From positions 1,121,918 to 1,185,917 of the forward strand of contig CAJNDS010002635.1 of NCBI GenBank assembly GCA_905221605.1: DNA of 64,000 nt. Direction: 5' to 3'. The position numbers were made by a program, and so were the translations under genes. The notes below the pieces were generated by a model. It searched no databases and had not been told where the DNA came from. It saw only the letters and a program-made list of their open reading frames with translations. Positions 29,372 through 39,671 of this stretch are shown here, in pieces (the first letter of the stretch is position 1; every line of letters starts with the position of its first letter). Origin of the DNA: Symbiodinium natans. Taxonomy: Eukaryota; Sar; Dinophyceae; Suessiales; Symbiodiniaceae.

Positions 29372-29689
29372 CCGGGAGGGTGGGGGGGGGGGGGTTCACG
29401 GCGGACGGGGGGTCACGGGACGCGGGGGGAGAATAAGAAATGTGATAAGACCCTCAATCTTACTTTCATTTCTTATTCCCGTGGCCGCCAAAAAGAAATA
29501 TTCAGGTCTCAACGAAGAACACCCGTTTCTTATCCAACTGATTGCCCGTACTTTAATACGGGAATCTTGAACCGAAACAAGGGAAAAGGGACAGGGCTAC
29601 CAAGTACGGGCTTGTGGCATTTAAGGTCTGGGAGTTGGGAGTTGAGACGAGGGTTTATAGCGCTTCGAAGCTGATAGACGTCTGTCTAG

Positions 29690-30050
29690 CTCAGGGGGGT
29701 TAGGGTCTAGTGTTTAGGGTTCAGTGTTTAGGGCTCAGGGTTTCTGGTTTGGGGGGTCGAGGAACTTTTAAGGGTGTAGGGATGTTACGGCTTTGAGGTT
29801 CAGGGTCATGTATTTATGCCTACAATGTTTACCTGAAAGGCCTTAAGGGTTCGCAGCTGGCGGGACTTCGGTTTGGGGATTTAGGGCTTGGGATTGAGGG
29901 TGTAGGATGGTTTAGGGTTTGGGGTTTGGGGTTTAGAGTTTAGGGTTTAGGGGGAGTGGTGGCTTCAAAGTCTTAAACATCGACAAAGTACCTACAACCC
30001 AAGGGTATCCTAAGAATACAAAGGGACTCTTTGTGAGGGGCTTAGAACTT
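29690..30050. other. Telomere-like, degenerate sequence, no gene
   Basis: Scattered TTTAGGG variants (TTCAGTG, TTTGGGG) with no supported frame. Confidence 0.5.
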
Positions 30051-30053
30051 CTA

Positions 30054-30223
30054 TTTGCTTAAGAACCTAAACAAAAACAACAACAAATAACAACCCCCTT
30101 TATTACCCTTAATGAGGAAGAATATATATTTTTTCCCCAAGCCATACCGTGACTCGACTGTACGTCAACTTCAAGATATATGTATATTTGTATATATATA
30201 TATATATATATAACATTGTTTTT

Positions 30224-30254
<31 letters not shown>

Positions 30255-30294
30255 GGGGGGGAGGGGGGGGGGAGGGGGGGGGGGCTCTTAAGCA
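30054..30294. mobile_element. Family-7 element carrying (TA)n, poly-T and a G run
   Basis: Ends tttgcttaagaacc and ggctcttaagcaa are inverted. Compared with the ~100-bp copies at 31.2 and 38.6 kb, the interior is expanded by (TA)n, 16 T and 28 G (30234-30261). Confidence 0.7.
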
Positions 30295-30867
30295 ATTAGT
30301 AGATAAGGGAACCTAGACACTGAAAAAGGGGACCTGCTCTGGGTCCTAAGTGACTCTTCGCGTCCGCTTAGCTCTTTAGAGCCTGGCGCCCGACATCATA
30401 TTCCCATACTCAAGGGCTTAAACCCAAACCCTAAACCCTAGACCCGAAACCCTAATCCCTAAGCCCTAATCCCTTTCGAGTCCCAGGGATGCAACCTGTA
30501 ACCTGCATGGTCCACAAATCACTTGCCAACTTTAAAACAAAAACCGGTGGAAGACCCAGTGGACTTGAGCCTCACGGGGGTGCGCGGCGATCAGCACCTG
30601 AGCCGGTGTCTGTTCTATACTGCCCTTAGAACCTTGGTAAAAGTAAACTTTTCATAACCCCATGGATTTTGATAATGCCTGAGAGGGGCTAGAGTGTTGC
30701 CCCAAAACCTGAACTCTACACCTTGAGACCCAAAAACGCTATCTAAACCAGGGGTTCGAAGTCAAGTCAAGCGCGTTGTCGAACCTCAGCCCTAAGCCAT
30801 AAACCCTAAACTCTGAATCCTAAATCCTAAACCCTAAACCCCAAACCGAGTCCGAAACCTGCCGGAG

Positions 30868-30960
30868 TTGGACAAGGCACCAAGTTGGCGACGATCGAGC
30901 CACGCTCCACGTCGAAGCCCAGATATAAGTAGAGGCAATAGCCTTGAATGCAAACTAGGG
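30868..30960 (+). other. Unique segment adjoining duplicated 'gaggcaatagccttga'
   Basis: The phrase aggcaatagccttga occurs at about 30922, 31012 and 31142, the last directly before a family-7 element. No gene is recognised. Confidence 0.5.
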
Positions 30961-31162
30961 GCAGTTGTATGGGCCCTGTTTAGGGTTTGGGGTTTAGGGT
31001 GTAGGATTCAAGGCAATAGCCTTGAGTGCACACTAAGTGTCGGGTGCTCGAAGGGGCTTTGTTTAGGATTTAGGGGTTTAGGTTTCTGGGGTCTAGGGGG
31101 TTTAAGGGGTTTAGGGGCTTAGGGTTTATGGGGTAAGGTAGAGGCAATAGCCTTGACTACTA

Positions 31163-31263
31163 TTTGCTTAAGAACCCCAACAGAATAAAAAAAAACATTA
31201 ATCACTATACTACCCTTATGAGGAAGAATATGTTTTCATATTTTTGGGGGGTTCTTAGGCAAT
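31163..31263. mobile_element. Family-7 inverted-repeat element, ~101 bp
   Basis: Ends tttgcttaagaacccc and ggggttcttaggcaa. Interior 'ctacccttatgaggaagaat'. Confidence 0.8.
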
Positions 31264-31342
31264 TCGTAGTTGAGTGCATACAAGGGGTAGCTGTCTGGGC
31301 CCTCTTTCGGGTCCAGGGTTTAAGGTTTAGGGTTTAGGGCGA

Positions 31343-31452
31343 GACCCAGGAGTAACCTAGGAATAAAATGAGGGTACCCTTTTGGGTTTTAAGGGGATTG
31401 TAAGGGAAACCCAACCCTAAAAAAGGAAACACGGGCCTGCGCCAGGTCCTGG
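31343..31452. mobile_element. Family-1 inverted-repeat element, ~110 bp
   Basis: Starts gacccaggagtaacctagga and ends gcgccaggtcctgg, with core 'gagggtacccttttggg'. Confidence 0.75.
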
Positions 31453-31582
31453 TAGTTCTATGGGCCCTTAATATGGTCCCTTACCTCCTTTAAAGGGCTC
31501 TGACATGTGGGGACCTTGGGTTACTGTACGTATGCTGTATGAGGGGTTCCGTCTTCCAGTGCTTGAAGGGGTAGATCTCCCA

Positions 31583-31653
31583 CCCTAAACCCTAAACCCT
31601 AAACCCTAAACCCTAAACCCTAAACCCTAAACCCTAAACCCTAAACCCTAAAC
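31583..31653 (-). repeat. Telomere tract (CCCTAAA)n
   Basis: About ten heptamers forming the 3' border of the RT remnant. Confidence 0.95.
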
Positions 31654-31736
31654 CTCCTTCAGTTTCTTGAGCACCAGGTCGTGGAAGCGTTGCCCCCCAG
31701 CACCGTGTCGTCAACGTGAAGCGCGGGCATGCCCGG
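31654..31736 (-). pseudogene. Copia-type reverse transcriptase remnant, catalytic HVDD part
   Basis: The minus strand encodes GMPALHVDDTVLGG (HVDD codons at 31707-31718), the catalytic motif of Ty1/copia reverse transcriptase. Past the run of six G the frame must shift by one base to continue as FHDLVLKKLKE. This is the downstream part of the same RT as 31829-32009, separated from it by a telomere tract with about 15-20 expected residues missing between them. It is inactive: frameshifted and bounded on both sides by telomere repeats. Confidence 0.75.
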
Positions 31737-31828
31737 TTTAGGGTTTAGGGTTTAGGGTTTAGGGTTTAGGGTTTAGGGTTTAGGGTTTAGGGTTTAGGGT
31801 TTAGGGTTTAGGGTTTAGGGTTTAGGGT
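31737..31828 (+). repeat. Telomere tract (TTTAGGG)13 inside a reverse transcriptase gene
   Basis: About 13 perfect heptamers, with RT coding sequence on both sides in the same orientation. Confidence 0.95.
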
Positions 31829-32078
31829 CCAGTTTGGAGCGCCTCATGCCCAACTGTTCCATAGTCTTGGTGAAGGAGTCGTACCATTGCCGAGGGGCGT
31901 CCACTAGGCCGTAGACACACTTCACCACTTCCACGAACCTGTTTGCTGGCACTCCTGGTGTTTCTTCCGACAGGATTTCCACGTAGGTGGGACCACCTTT
32001 CCGTTTCAACGGTTCTCCCCCTCAACGCGATGTACAGGATCCACTGTCGGGTGAGGATCGTCTGAAGAAGAATTGCCA
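31829..32078 (-). pseudogene. Copia-type reverse transcriptase remnant, upstream part
   Basis: The minus frame from 32009 reads through VEVVKCVYGLVDAPRQWYDS to MRRSKLDP. YGLxxAPRxWY is diagnostic of the Ty1/copia (RVT_2) reverse transcriptase and the VYGLVDAPR form is typical of dinoflagellate elements. The frame runs directly into the telomere tract at 31828, which replaces the next codons. Upstream, 32010-32078 is probably the same gene in another frame, then a CCCTAAA remnant. Only about 80 of the element's >1000 expected codons remain. Confidence 0.85.
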
Positions 32079-32223
32079 CCCTAAACCCTAACTAAGGGAC
32101 CATGTAACTACCCAAAGGCATATGGTCGCCTCTCTACATTCTGTTGCCTTTTGGGGTCGCTCTCGTTTAAGGCGGCCCCGAGGAGTTAGGTGCCCAAACA
32201 AGGAAGAACTGCTCATATGGAGG

Positions 32224-32385
32224 GTTTAGGGTTTAGGGTTCTAAGGTTGGGGTTTAGGGTTTAGGGTTTAGGGTTTAGGGTTTAGGGTTTAGGGTTTAGG
32301 GTTTAGGGTTTAGGGTTTAGGGTTTAGGGTTTAGGGTTTAGGGTTTAGGGTTTAGGGTTTAGGGTTTAGGGTTTAGGGTTTAGGG
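32224..32385 (+). repeat. Long telomere tract (TTTAGGG)n
   Basis: About 21 heptamers with one short interruption near 32243. Confidence 0.95.
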
Positions 32386-32386
32386 T

Positions 32387-32905
32387 TGAACCTAAATACT
32401 AGGTAAGAGGCCCAAAGCCTCGAAAGCCTATGGGGCTTTAGGGTGTGGAGGGTATTCAGGTTATTTCGGGCATTCATGATATTGATCTTGGCTGCACTCA
32501 GGAGGGTAGCAAAAAATCAAACTTTTGGCTGCCTTATTAAGAAACCCAATAAGCCCAAAACAGCTAAAGATCTAAAGTTACAGTAAAGCACCACAAAGTG
32601 ATGGTATTTAAGGTGTTTACGAATTCGGTGAAGGCAATAGGCCGCTGTAGACTTCAGCTTTTGCTAAATCCCGGAGGAAGCAAAAAGTGAAACGGGTAGC
32701 CTTGCTGTTTAAAGGGGGCTATAAGAAACACTAACTAGAAGAAGGAAAGCTGCCGGGGTCCTGTTTCATTCTGACATTGGCAAAGTCCCCATACTAAGCC
32801 CGAAGGAGCAAAGGGCGGAATATGGAAAACCAGTCTGTGCGACATCTTGCAAGGACTGCATGTGGGGCCGCCAGCTTGAGTTCGGGTGCCCCCCTACATT
32901 CTAAG
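32387..32905. other. Unique region, no gene recognised, holds a dispersed repeat copy
   Basis: Over 500 bp free of telomere repeats. 32489-32602 is shared with 48.06-48.17 kb. No supported frame. Confidence 0.6.
32489..32602 (+). repeat. Dispersed ~114-bp repeat, copy 1
   Basis: From cttggctgcactcaggaggg to cagtaaagcaccacaaag. About 85-90% identical by eye to 48056-48170. No terminal inverted repeats seen. Confidence 0.9.
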
Positions 32906-33234
32906 TAGGGTTTAGAGTTTAGGGTTTAGGGTTTAGGGTTGGCCCTTAGGGAACAGTACTTACTTGCAGTAGCTATTCTGATTCTGACCTAGCGGCATCG
33001 CCACCAACTCGTCCCCTACAAGTACTCAACCCGCAAACCCACGTGCCGCGATTTCAGGCATGAAGCAGACGTTTCAGGTTAGGCTTCAGGGTTCAGGGTT
33101 CCGGGTTCAGGGTTTACATAGGGTTTAGGGTTTAGGGTTTGGGGTTTAGGGTTTAGGGTTTAGGGTTTAGGGGCAACAAGGTGACATGATTCCGTGCTTG
33201 CCCAAGTTGACTCAGCGTTTAGGGAGGGAGTCCC

Positions 33235-33500
33235 TAAACCCTAAACCCTAAACCCTAAACCCTAAACCCTAAACCCTAAACCGTGTTCACCATAGGCCCT
33301 TGGCCGAAGATGGATTCTTGTCTAGCGGAGTTCGGGGCTGATCGCTAAACCCTAAACCCCAAACCCGAAACCCCAAGCCCTAAGCCCTAAGCCCTAAGCC
33401 CTGAACCCTAAACCCTAAACCCCAAACCCTGAACCCTAAACCCTAAACCCTAAACCCTAAACCCTAAACCCTAAACCCTAAACCCTAAACCCTAAACCCA
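33235..33500 (-). repeat. Telomere tracts (CCCTAAA)n with CCCTAAG and CCCCAAA variants
   Basis: Two tracts, 33235-33282 and 33350-33500, the second with a short CCCTAAG block. Confidence 0.9.
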
Positions 33501-33639
33501 ACCAAAAAAGGGTACCATGAACCCTGAACCTTCACTGAAGTGCCTTCTATTTTCCATGTTCAACAGCTTCCACCGGGTGACGTCTTATACGGGGGACTCA
33601 AAAAATCAAGGGACCACCATTAGAGAAACTGCCCACACA

Positions 33640-33763
33640 CCCCAAACCCCAAACCCCAAACCCCAAACCCCAAAACCCAAAACCCAAACCCCAAACCCCA
33701 AACCCCAAACCCCAAACCCCAAACCCCAAACCCCAAACCCTAAACCCTAAACCCTAAACCCTA
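33640..33763 (-). repeat. Telomere-variant array (CCCCAAA)n
   Basis: About 13 CCCCAAA units with two CCCAAAA, then canonical CCCTAAA. Confidence 0.95.
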
Positions 33764-34205
33764 ACCCTATGAACCCTTGAACCTATAAACCATAAACCCT
33801 AAGCAAAGCCAGCTTGACTTGCAGCTTGGAAGCTGCCCAAGCCTTTCACGGGACTTCGGAAGCTCTTCCTCGTGGCAATCCCTAATCCCTAAACCCTAAA
33901 CCCTAAACCCTAAACCCTTAAGGGCCATATTGGGGGTATATTATATAAGGGGAACTTTTAGGGGTACAACTGGGTACAACCTTAGGGGTACGAGTCTTCA
34001 TCCCTCGTTGCAACAATGGACGCAGACCACTGGCTAAAGGTTGTGTTTGGGGTTTAGGGTTTCGGGTTTCGGGTTTAGGTTCTAGGGTCTAGGGTTTAGG
34101 GCTTGGGGCTAAAGGTTTTACGCTCATTTACTAGTTCCCGATACTTCCAAAAACATAGTTGTGCTCCTACGTCCTAACTGCCCAGAACCCTTAACCCTAA
34201 ACCCG

Positions 34206-34350
34206 AATTTGTTAGATCCCATTGTTCTGTCTCTGGAAGTAGAGGGGGTCCTCGTGAGGATTACGTTAGGACAATTGTTGGGATTCCGCTCCGCAGGTTC
34301 ACTCGCTCCCTTGCCTCACTACTGCGCAATGATACGATGCGTTACCTGTT
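34206..34350 (+). CDS. Possible exon-like island, unrecognised
   Basis: The frame LLDPIVLSLEVEGVLVRITL, GQLLGFRSAGSLAPLPHYCA ends in TAG after RCVTC. Composition is plausible but there is no domain. A telomere-like unit precedes it. Confidence 0.25.
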
Positions 34351-34555
34351 AGGCGCGTTTTTTCTATGCCTCGGATCTCACTGAAGGAGGGAATTAGGTG
34401 CCCTATAGGCATAAACCTTGAAGGGAGCCTAAGGAAATACAACGAATTCTAAACCCGCAACCCCAACCCCAAACCAAATTGCAGAGTGCTACTGTGGGAG
34501 CGCCCAGCGAGAAGTGCTAAGGGCTTAGGGTTTAGGCTTAGGGTTTAGGGCTATT

Positions 34556-34651
34556 ACCCTAAACCCTAAACCCTAAACCCTAAACCCTAAACCCTAAACC
34601 CTAAACCCTAAACCCTAAACCCTAAACCCTAAACCCTAAACCCTAAACCCT
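34556..34651 (-). repeat. Telomere tract (CCCTAAA)n
   Basis: About 14 heptamers. Confidence 0.95.
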
Positions 34652-34754
34652 CACCATATGGGTTGTGGGGGAGCCCTACGAGCCCGTAGCACGAAGTATC
34701 TAAACCGCAAACCCAAAAACACCAAACCGAAAAACCCCCTTAACCCCTAGACAG

Positions 34755-34965
34755 GTTTAGGGTTTAGGGCTTGGGGTTTAGGGTTTGGGGTTTGGGGTTT
34801 GGGTTTAGGGTTTAGGGTTTAGGGTTTAGGGTTTAGGGTTTAGGGTTTAGGGTTTAGGGTTTAGGGTTTAGGGTTTAGGGTTTAGGGTTTAGGGTTTAGG
34901 GTTTGGGCTTAGGGCTTAGGGTTTAGGGTTTAGGGTTTAGGGTTTGGGGTTTGCGGTTTGGGCTT
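34755..34965 (+). repeat. Long telomere tract (TTTAGGG)n with TTTGGGG units
   Basis: About 28 units. Confidence 0.95.
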
Positions 34966-35570
34966 AGGGTTCATGATCCAGGGTTTGGGGTTCCAATCCT
35001 AAACCGCTCGCAATGCAGGCCGGACCACGGGTATTGGTCGGCGCGGCTCAGGGGCAGCTCCACTTCCACGACGTGGATTGGGGCATCATCCGCCATGGCA
35101 GGCTACTTAGGGCCTAGATTAGTTTAGGGTTTAGGGTTTAGGGGCACTTTTTGTATGTTTAGCGCTTGGGGTTTAGGTTCTAGGAAGAAACTCTGTGAAA
35201 AAAAAACATCCCAAGAAAATGGGTTTAGGGTTTCGGGTTTAGGGTTTATAGGGTCTAGGCATTAGGGATTCCTGTTGAATTGCCCGATGCTGATGCAACA
35301 TCTCAGACCTGAAGCACATGTTCTCACTCTCAACCCGGCGTTTGCCCTAAACCTTAAAACGCTGGAACCCTAAAACCTTTAAACCCTAAAACCCTAAAAC
35401 CCTAAACCTTAAACTCTCAACCCAGGCTTCGCAGGGTTTAGGGGTTTAGGGCTGAGGGTAGTTGGGGTGTAGACCTGAGGCTTTCGGGATTAGGGCTCAG
35501 GGCTCCTAGGGTTGTGGACGCCAAGCCGGGTTTAGGGTTTAGGGTTTAGGGTTTAGGGTTTAGGGTTTAG

Positions 35571-35657
35571 GCTGGAGACTTCCCAGCTTTGAATGACGCG
35601 TGGTGTGCGTTCGAGAAGCTGAGTCGGGCGCGCCTCCTGCATTCCCAGGGCTTGGAA
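35571..35657 (+). CDS. Exon-like island with splice signals
   Basis: A telomere tract ends TTTAG, then a 29-codon frame AGDFPALNDAWCAFEKLSRA then RLLHSQGLE, then a canonical donor GTATGG. The acceptor would be the telomere repeat itself. Family unknown. Confidence 0.4.
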
Positions 35658-35659
35658 GT

Positions 35660-35828
35660 ATGGGCCCTTAACTTGGGTCCCTATAAACCCTAAACCCTAA
35701 ACCCTAAACCCCAAACCCTAAACCCCAAACCCCAAACCCGAAACCCTAAAATACAACTATATATAGGCCCCATACTTCGGATCCCTTTAAAAAGCAGGGT
35801 ACGGGACCATTATCAGGGCCCAGGGTTC
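35660..35828. mobile_element. Family-4 element with a CCCTAAA tract inside
   Basis: Left 'atgggcccttaacttgggtc' and right 'ccccatacttcggatccctt...gggaccattat' match family 4. A 70-bp CCCTAAA/CCCCAAA tract lies between. Confidence 0.55.
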
Positions 35829-36023
35829 CAACCCTAAACCCTAAACCCTAAACCCTAAACCCTAAACCCTAAACCCTAAACCCCAAACCCTAAACCCCAA
35901 ACCCCAAACCCTAAAGGTTCCAGCCTGAGATACTCCCTGGACCCGGGTACGCTCGCTCATGGGGTTAACGCGGAGGGCTCCTGGATCTAATCGCCATAAG
36001 GGGTTAGGGATGTAGGTAGGGTG

Positions 36024-36180
36024 TAGGGTTTAGAGGGTTTAGAGGGTTTAGAGGGTTTAGAGGGTTTAGAGGGTTTAGAGGGTTTAGAGGGTTTAGAGGG
36101 TTTAGAGGGTTTAGAGGGTTTAGAGGGTTTAGAGGGTTTAGCGGGTTTAGAGGGTTTAGAGGGTTTAGAGGGTTTAGGGG
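36024..36180 (+). repeat. 9-bp telomere-derived array (TTTAGAGGG)n
   Basis: About 17 units of TTTAGAGGG with one TTTAGCGGG. The nonamer is frame-preserving and reads as Pro-Ser-Lys on the minus strand, creating a PSK tail on the frame at 35987-36475. Confidence 0.95.
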
Positions 36181-36234
36181 CTTTGAGGGGTTGGGGATGT
36201 AGGGGTTTCGGGAATTCGGGGCTTAGGGGCTTAA

Positions 36235-36475
36235 GGTTCTTACGACCTGCCGGCCAGGCTGCGGCGGCCGCCGCGCCCACGGCCAAAGGCAACAGCAGCG
36301 CTGCGCTTCTCATCTTCAACGCGCTTCTCCCTAAACTCGAACCAGGACCACACGCGCAAAGCCCATATAGGCCCTCTACCAAAGCCTCCATACGCCTAAG
36401 CTTAGTGTGTGGCCAGGGTTTCATCATACGGGCGCTGAATTCGCACCAGCACATGCATGATGGCTGCACCTGCAA
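36235..36475 (-). CDS. Unrecognised coding-like island, Ala-rich
   Basis: The minus frame reads FSARMMKPWPHTKLRRMEAL, VEGLYGLCACGPGSSLGRSA, then MRSAALLLPLAVGAAAAAAW before running into the PSK repeat. The Ala/Leu stretch resembles a signal peptide if translation began at that Met, but this is weak. No family recognised. Confidence 0.3.
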
Positions 36476-37208
36476 TGATCCCAGAGAGAGGCGCGCGTGG
36501 AGGGCAGTCCGAAACCTTTGAAACCCTAAGCCCGGAACCCTAAACCCTAGACCCCTGAACCCTGAACCCTAATCCCTAAACCCTGAACCCAAAACCCTAA
36601 ACCCTAGACCCTTGAACCCTGAACCCTAAACCCTAATAGCTGAACCCTAGGCCCTTACCTACTCAACGTGTTGCATCTAGGGCTCTCTCAGGGCTTCAGG
36701 GAAAAGATCGAGGGTTCTCACTGTAGGACTTCGAAGCCATTCAAAGAGATGAAGGTTCCGGGTGTAGGGTTTAGGTTGGTTTTGGTTTTGGGGTTTTGGG
36801 GTTTGCGATAAGCAAGGCACAACCCTAAACCCTAAAGCCTAACCCTACCCCCCCAATAGTGACTCAGCTAGCCTGCAAACTCAAAGGTTTGTTCACAACA
36901 CTAAACCCTAAATCCTAAATCCTACACACTAAACCCTACAGTAAACCCTAAACCCACTCCCTCAGAACTCGCTTAGGTGGCCTGCGAATATCATGGGTGC
37001 TTGCAGCCTTATACCCGAAAACCTTCAAACCCTAAACCCTATAAACACTAAGCCCATACACCTATGAGCCCATAAACATAAACCCTGTCAATCCTGTAAA
37101 CCCTATAACCCAATGAAGCCCTAAAAACCCCAGAAGCCGTATGAACGGTTCGCAAACAGGTTGTTGTTGGGATGTAGGGTTTTGGGCTTAGGGCTTAGGG
37201 TTCAGGTC

Positions 37209-37299
37209 CTAAACCCTAAACCCTAAACCCTAAACCCTAAACCCTAGACCCTAAACCCTAAACCCTAAACCCTAAACCTAAACCCTAAACCCTAAACCT
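37209..37299 (-). repeat. Telomere tract (CCCTAAA)n
   Basis: About 13 heptamers. Confidence 0.95.
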
Positions 37300-38000
37300 C
37301 CTAGGGCTCCAACCTCTGCAGCCCTGAACCGAACAGCCACTTGAGTCAACTGAAGTCAAACAAACCCATACCACCTTCCACCCTACCGAACATCCACACA
37401 TGCTAAGGCCAACAAAAACCGAACAAACAGCCGAAAAGCTTAAACCCTAAACCCAAAACTCTAAGCCCTACCCTGAACTCTAAAGTCCTACCCTGAACCA
37501 AGCTCAGTCATCCCTGGGTGGACCGATTCCTTGGCCCAGCGGGTGTAGCTGCCGAAGATGCCGGGCCTTTGCGCGGGCCATAGCATGTGGGGGTTTAGGG
37601 TTTAGGGTTGTATTGGGCTAAGCCTTACACCCTAAACTGTTAGGATGGGTTGAGGGCTTCGGGTTGAGTCTAGGCTTTCCTAGAATGGGTTTCAGGGTTT
37701 CGGGCTTCAGGGCCTCGGGTAGATAAGGGTTCAGGGTTAAGGATTTGGGTTTTAGGGTTTAAAGAAATCTTGGGCTCCTGGCTGCTGTATCGTCTGGTTT
37801 GCCCCCGTGTCCCGGAGCTCGGACGGACGATCTGCTGTGAGCAGCAGGAGAGGCACCTGGACAGGGTGAAGGACTTAGGATTTGGGGTCTGGGGGTTCCG
37901 GGGTTCAGGGGTTTAGGGTTTTATGGGTGGTAGGGTCTTAGGGTATGGGGGTTCCGGGTATGAGGACTTCTGCGGTGTTTGGGTTTAGGGCTTCTAGAGT
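37300..38000. other. Unique and degenerate telomere-like sequence, no gene
   Basis: Alternating short unique segments and diverged TTTAGGG/CCCTAAA units. No supported frame was found. Confidence 0.5.
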
Positions 38001-38048
38001 TTTAGGGTTCTAGGCTTCTGGGGTTGAGGCTTGAAGGTTTTGCGTCTA

Positions 38049-38050
38049 GG

Positions 38051-38085
<35 letters not shown>

Positions 38086-38190
38086 CAGATATATATATGT
38101 ATATATATATATAGGTTGAAGATATATATATATACACATACAAATGTGTGTGTACGTACTGCTATACATATTATACACACACAGATATAC
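38049..38190. repeat. (CA)n/(TA)n microsatellite region
   Basis: ACACAC, TATATA and TGTGTG runs through about 140 bp. Confidence 0.9.
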
Positions 38191-38364
38191 TTGGAGCACT
38201 CGGGCCGGTATTCTCAATCTCCCGAACCCCCAAACCCTAAGCCCTAAGTTTAAGCCCTAAACCCTAAACCCTAAACCCTAAACCCTAAACCGTGGCACCT
38301 GCGCTTGGGAGGCTTCCACGGCGGCGGGCAGAAGGTTGGCAACCGCTGTGCCAGACCTCGGCTT

Positions 38365-38468
38365 TCTAGCTTAGGGTTTAGGGTTTAGGGTTTGGGGTTT
38401 AGGATGTAGGGTGTAGGGCTTAGGGTTTAGGGTGTAGGGTTTAGGGCTTGAGGCTTAGGGTTTAGGGT
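38365..38468 (+). repeat. Telomere tract (TTTAGGG)n, degenerate
   Basis: About 14 units with several TGTAGGG and CTTAGGG. Confidence 0.9.
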
Positions 38469-38622
38469 GGCTCTTAGTCGGTAATGAGGGAATCCTTTGC
38501 GTATAAATAGAAACATATACATATACATATGACACCCGCTACCACACCCTGGACCCTAAACGCCCTAAAACCCTCAAAAGCTCCCAAGACACAAACAAAA
38601 GCGAAGCAACCGATCTTGCTTG

Positions 38623-38711
38623 TTTGCTTAAGAACCCCCAAAAACACAAATATTCTTCCCCAATAGGGGTAATAAGGGGAGTATTCATGGTGGGGGGGGG
38701 TTCTTAAGCAA
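38623..38711. mobile_element. Family-7 inverted-repeat element, ~89 bp
   Basis: Ends tttgcttaagaaccccc and ggggggttcttaagcaa are inverted and almost perfect (17 bp). Confidence 0.85.
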
Positions 38712-39455
38712 GTAGAAATTGTGCTTGGGGGTTTCGACGTTGTCACGGTGAGATGCCGGGGGAGCTTGGGCGGCTTGACCGTCTGGTTGCTCAAAACGCG
38801 ACACTCTTCAGCCCTCTGAACCCTCTGAACCCTCTGAACCCTAAACCCTAAACCCTACAAGCCCTAAACTCCCTAAACCCTTGCCCCAAAACCCCGAAGC
38901 CCTACATCCTTCAACCCACTGAACTCCGAACTCCAGGTCTGAGCACAACCCCCCCCCCCCCCCCCCACTACCCCCCCACCCCCCTCTTACAAAGACCTAC
39001 TGGTTCTTCGTAGGGAATCAAGGAGCGAGGTCCTTTACAGGGTCGATTTAGGGATATCTGGGGTGTACGCAAGTAAGGGGGCCCTAATGTAGCGCCCAAA
39101 TAGTAGGATCCCTTTTGAGTAAGGACCCCAATAAGGAAACCTCCCACGTAGGGCTAAAGAGCACTTAAGGTTTCCAAACCCTAAACCCTAAACCCTAAAC
39201 CCTGAACCCCAAACCCTAAACCCTAAACCCCAAATCCTAGGGTGTAGGGAGTCTCAAGCCGCAGAGGTCTCCTGCCTCGTTCCCCCATGCCCTACCAAGA
39301 AGCAGCGAGCTACAAAAAGCCCTAAACCCTGAACCCTAAACCCTAAACCCTAAACCCTAAACCCTGCTCTCAGCTCGCTTCTTAGTTAGGGTAGCTACAT
39401 GGGCCCTACGTGCGGGCCCCCAATGCGGGAGACCGTCACACCCCCGGCTGGCCGG

Positions 39456-39570
39456 TTTAGGGTTTAGGGTTTAGGGTTTAGGGTTTGGGGTTTAGGGTTT
39501 TAGGGTTTAGGGTTTAGGGTTTAGGGTTTAGGGTTTTAGGGTTTAGGGTTTAGGGTTTAGGGTTTAGGGT
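39456..39570 (+). repeat. Telomere tract (TTTAGGG)n
   Basis: About 16 units. Confidence 0.95.
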
Positions 39571-39671
39571 ATACAAAACCTGTGAAAGATACTCCTAAAT
39601 ACGACCCTCTTAAGTCCGATGAGGGAACGTACGCCCCCCTCATTTTGTGCGTTGTAGTTCACACTGAACCC

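Larger units (their letters stand above)
28203..29604. mobile_element. Outsized family-1 element (~1.4 kb) loaded with a hairpin array
   Basis: The left end cttggtagcccagtaacc plus 'caataagggcacgtttttgt' and the right end 'gggaatcttgaaccgaaaca...agggaaaaggg' plus cagggctaccaag match the two halves of the ~100-bp family-1 relative at 40.80-40.90 kb. Between them lies about 1.25 kb of cargo: flanking 'tttcttattc' motifs, eight 66-bp self-complementary units and a tRNA-like sequence. Confidence 0.65.

Noticed and set aside
28312..29674. Gly-rich frames of 70-175 codons across the hairpin array
   Set aside because: Produced by G-rich spacers and palindromic units; frames differ between units and have no protein-like constraint.
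31737..31828. Telomere tract as an intron of the RT gene
   Set aside because: On the RT coding strand the tract reads CCCTAAA with no GT/AG borders, and RT residues are missing across it.
36183..36521. Plus-strand 112-codon frame over the Ala-rich island
   Set aside because: Overlaps the minus-strand frame; it starts in repeat sequence and has no support.
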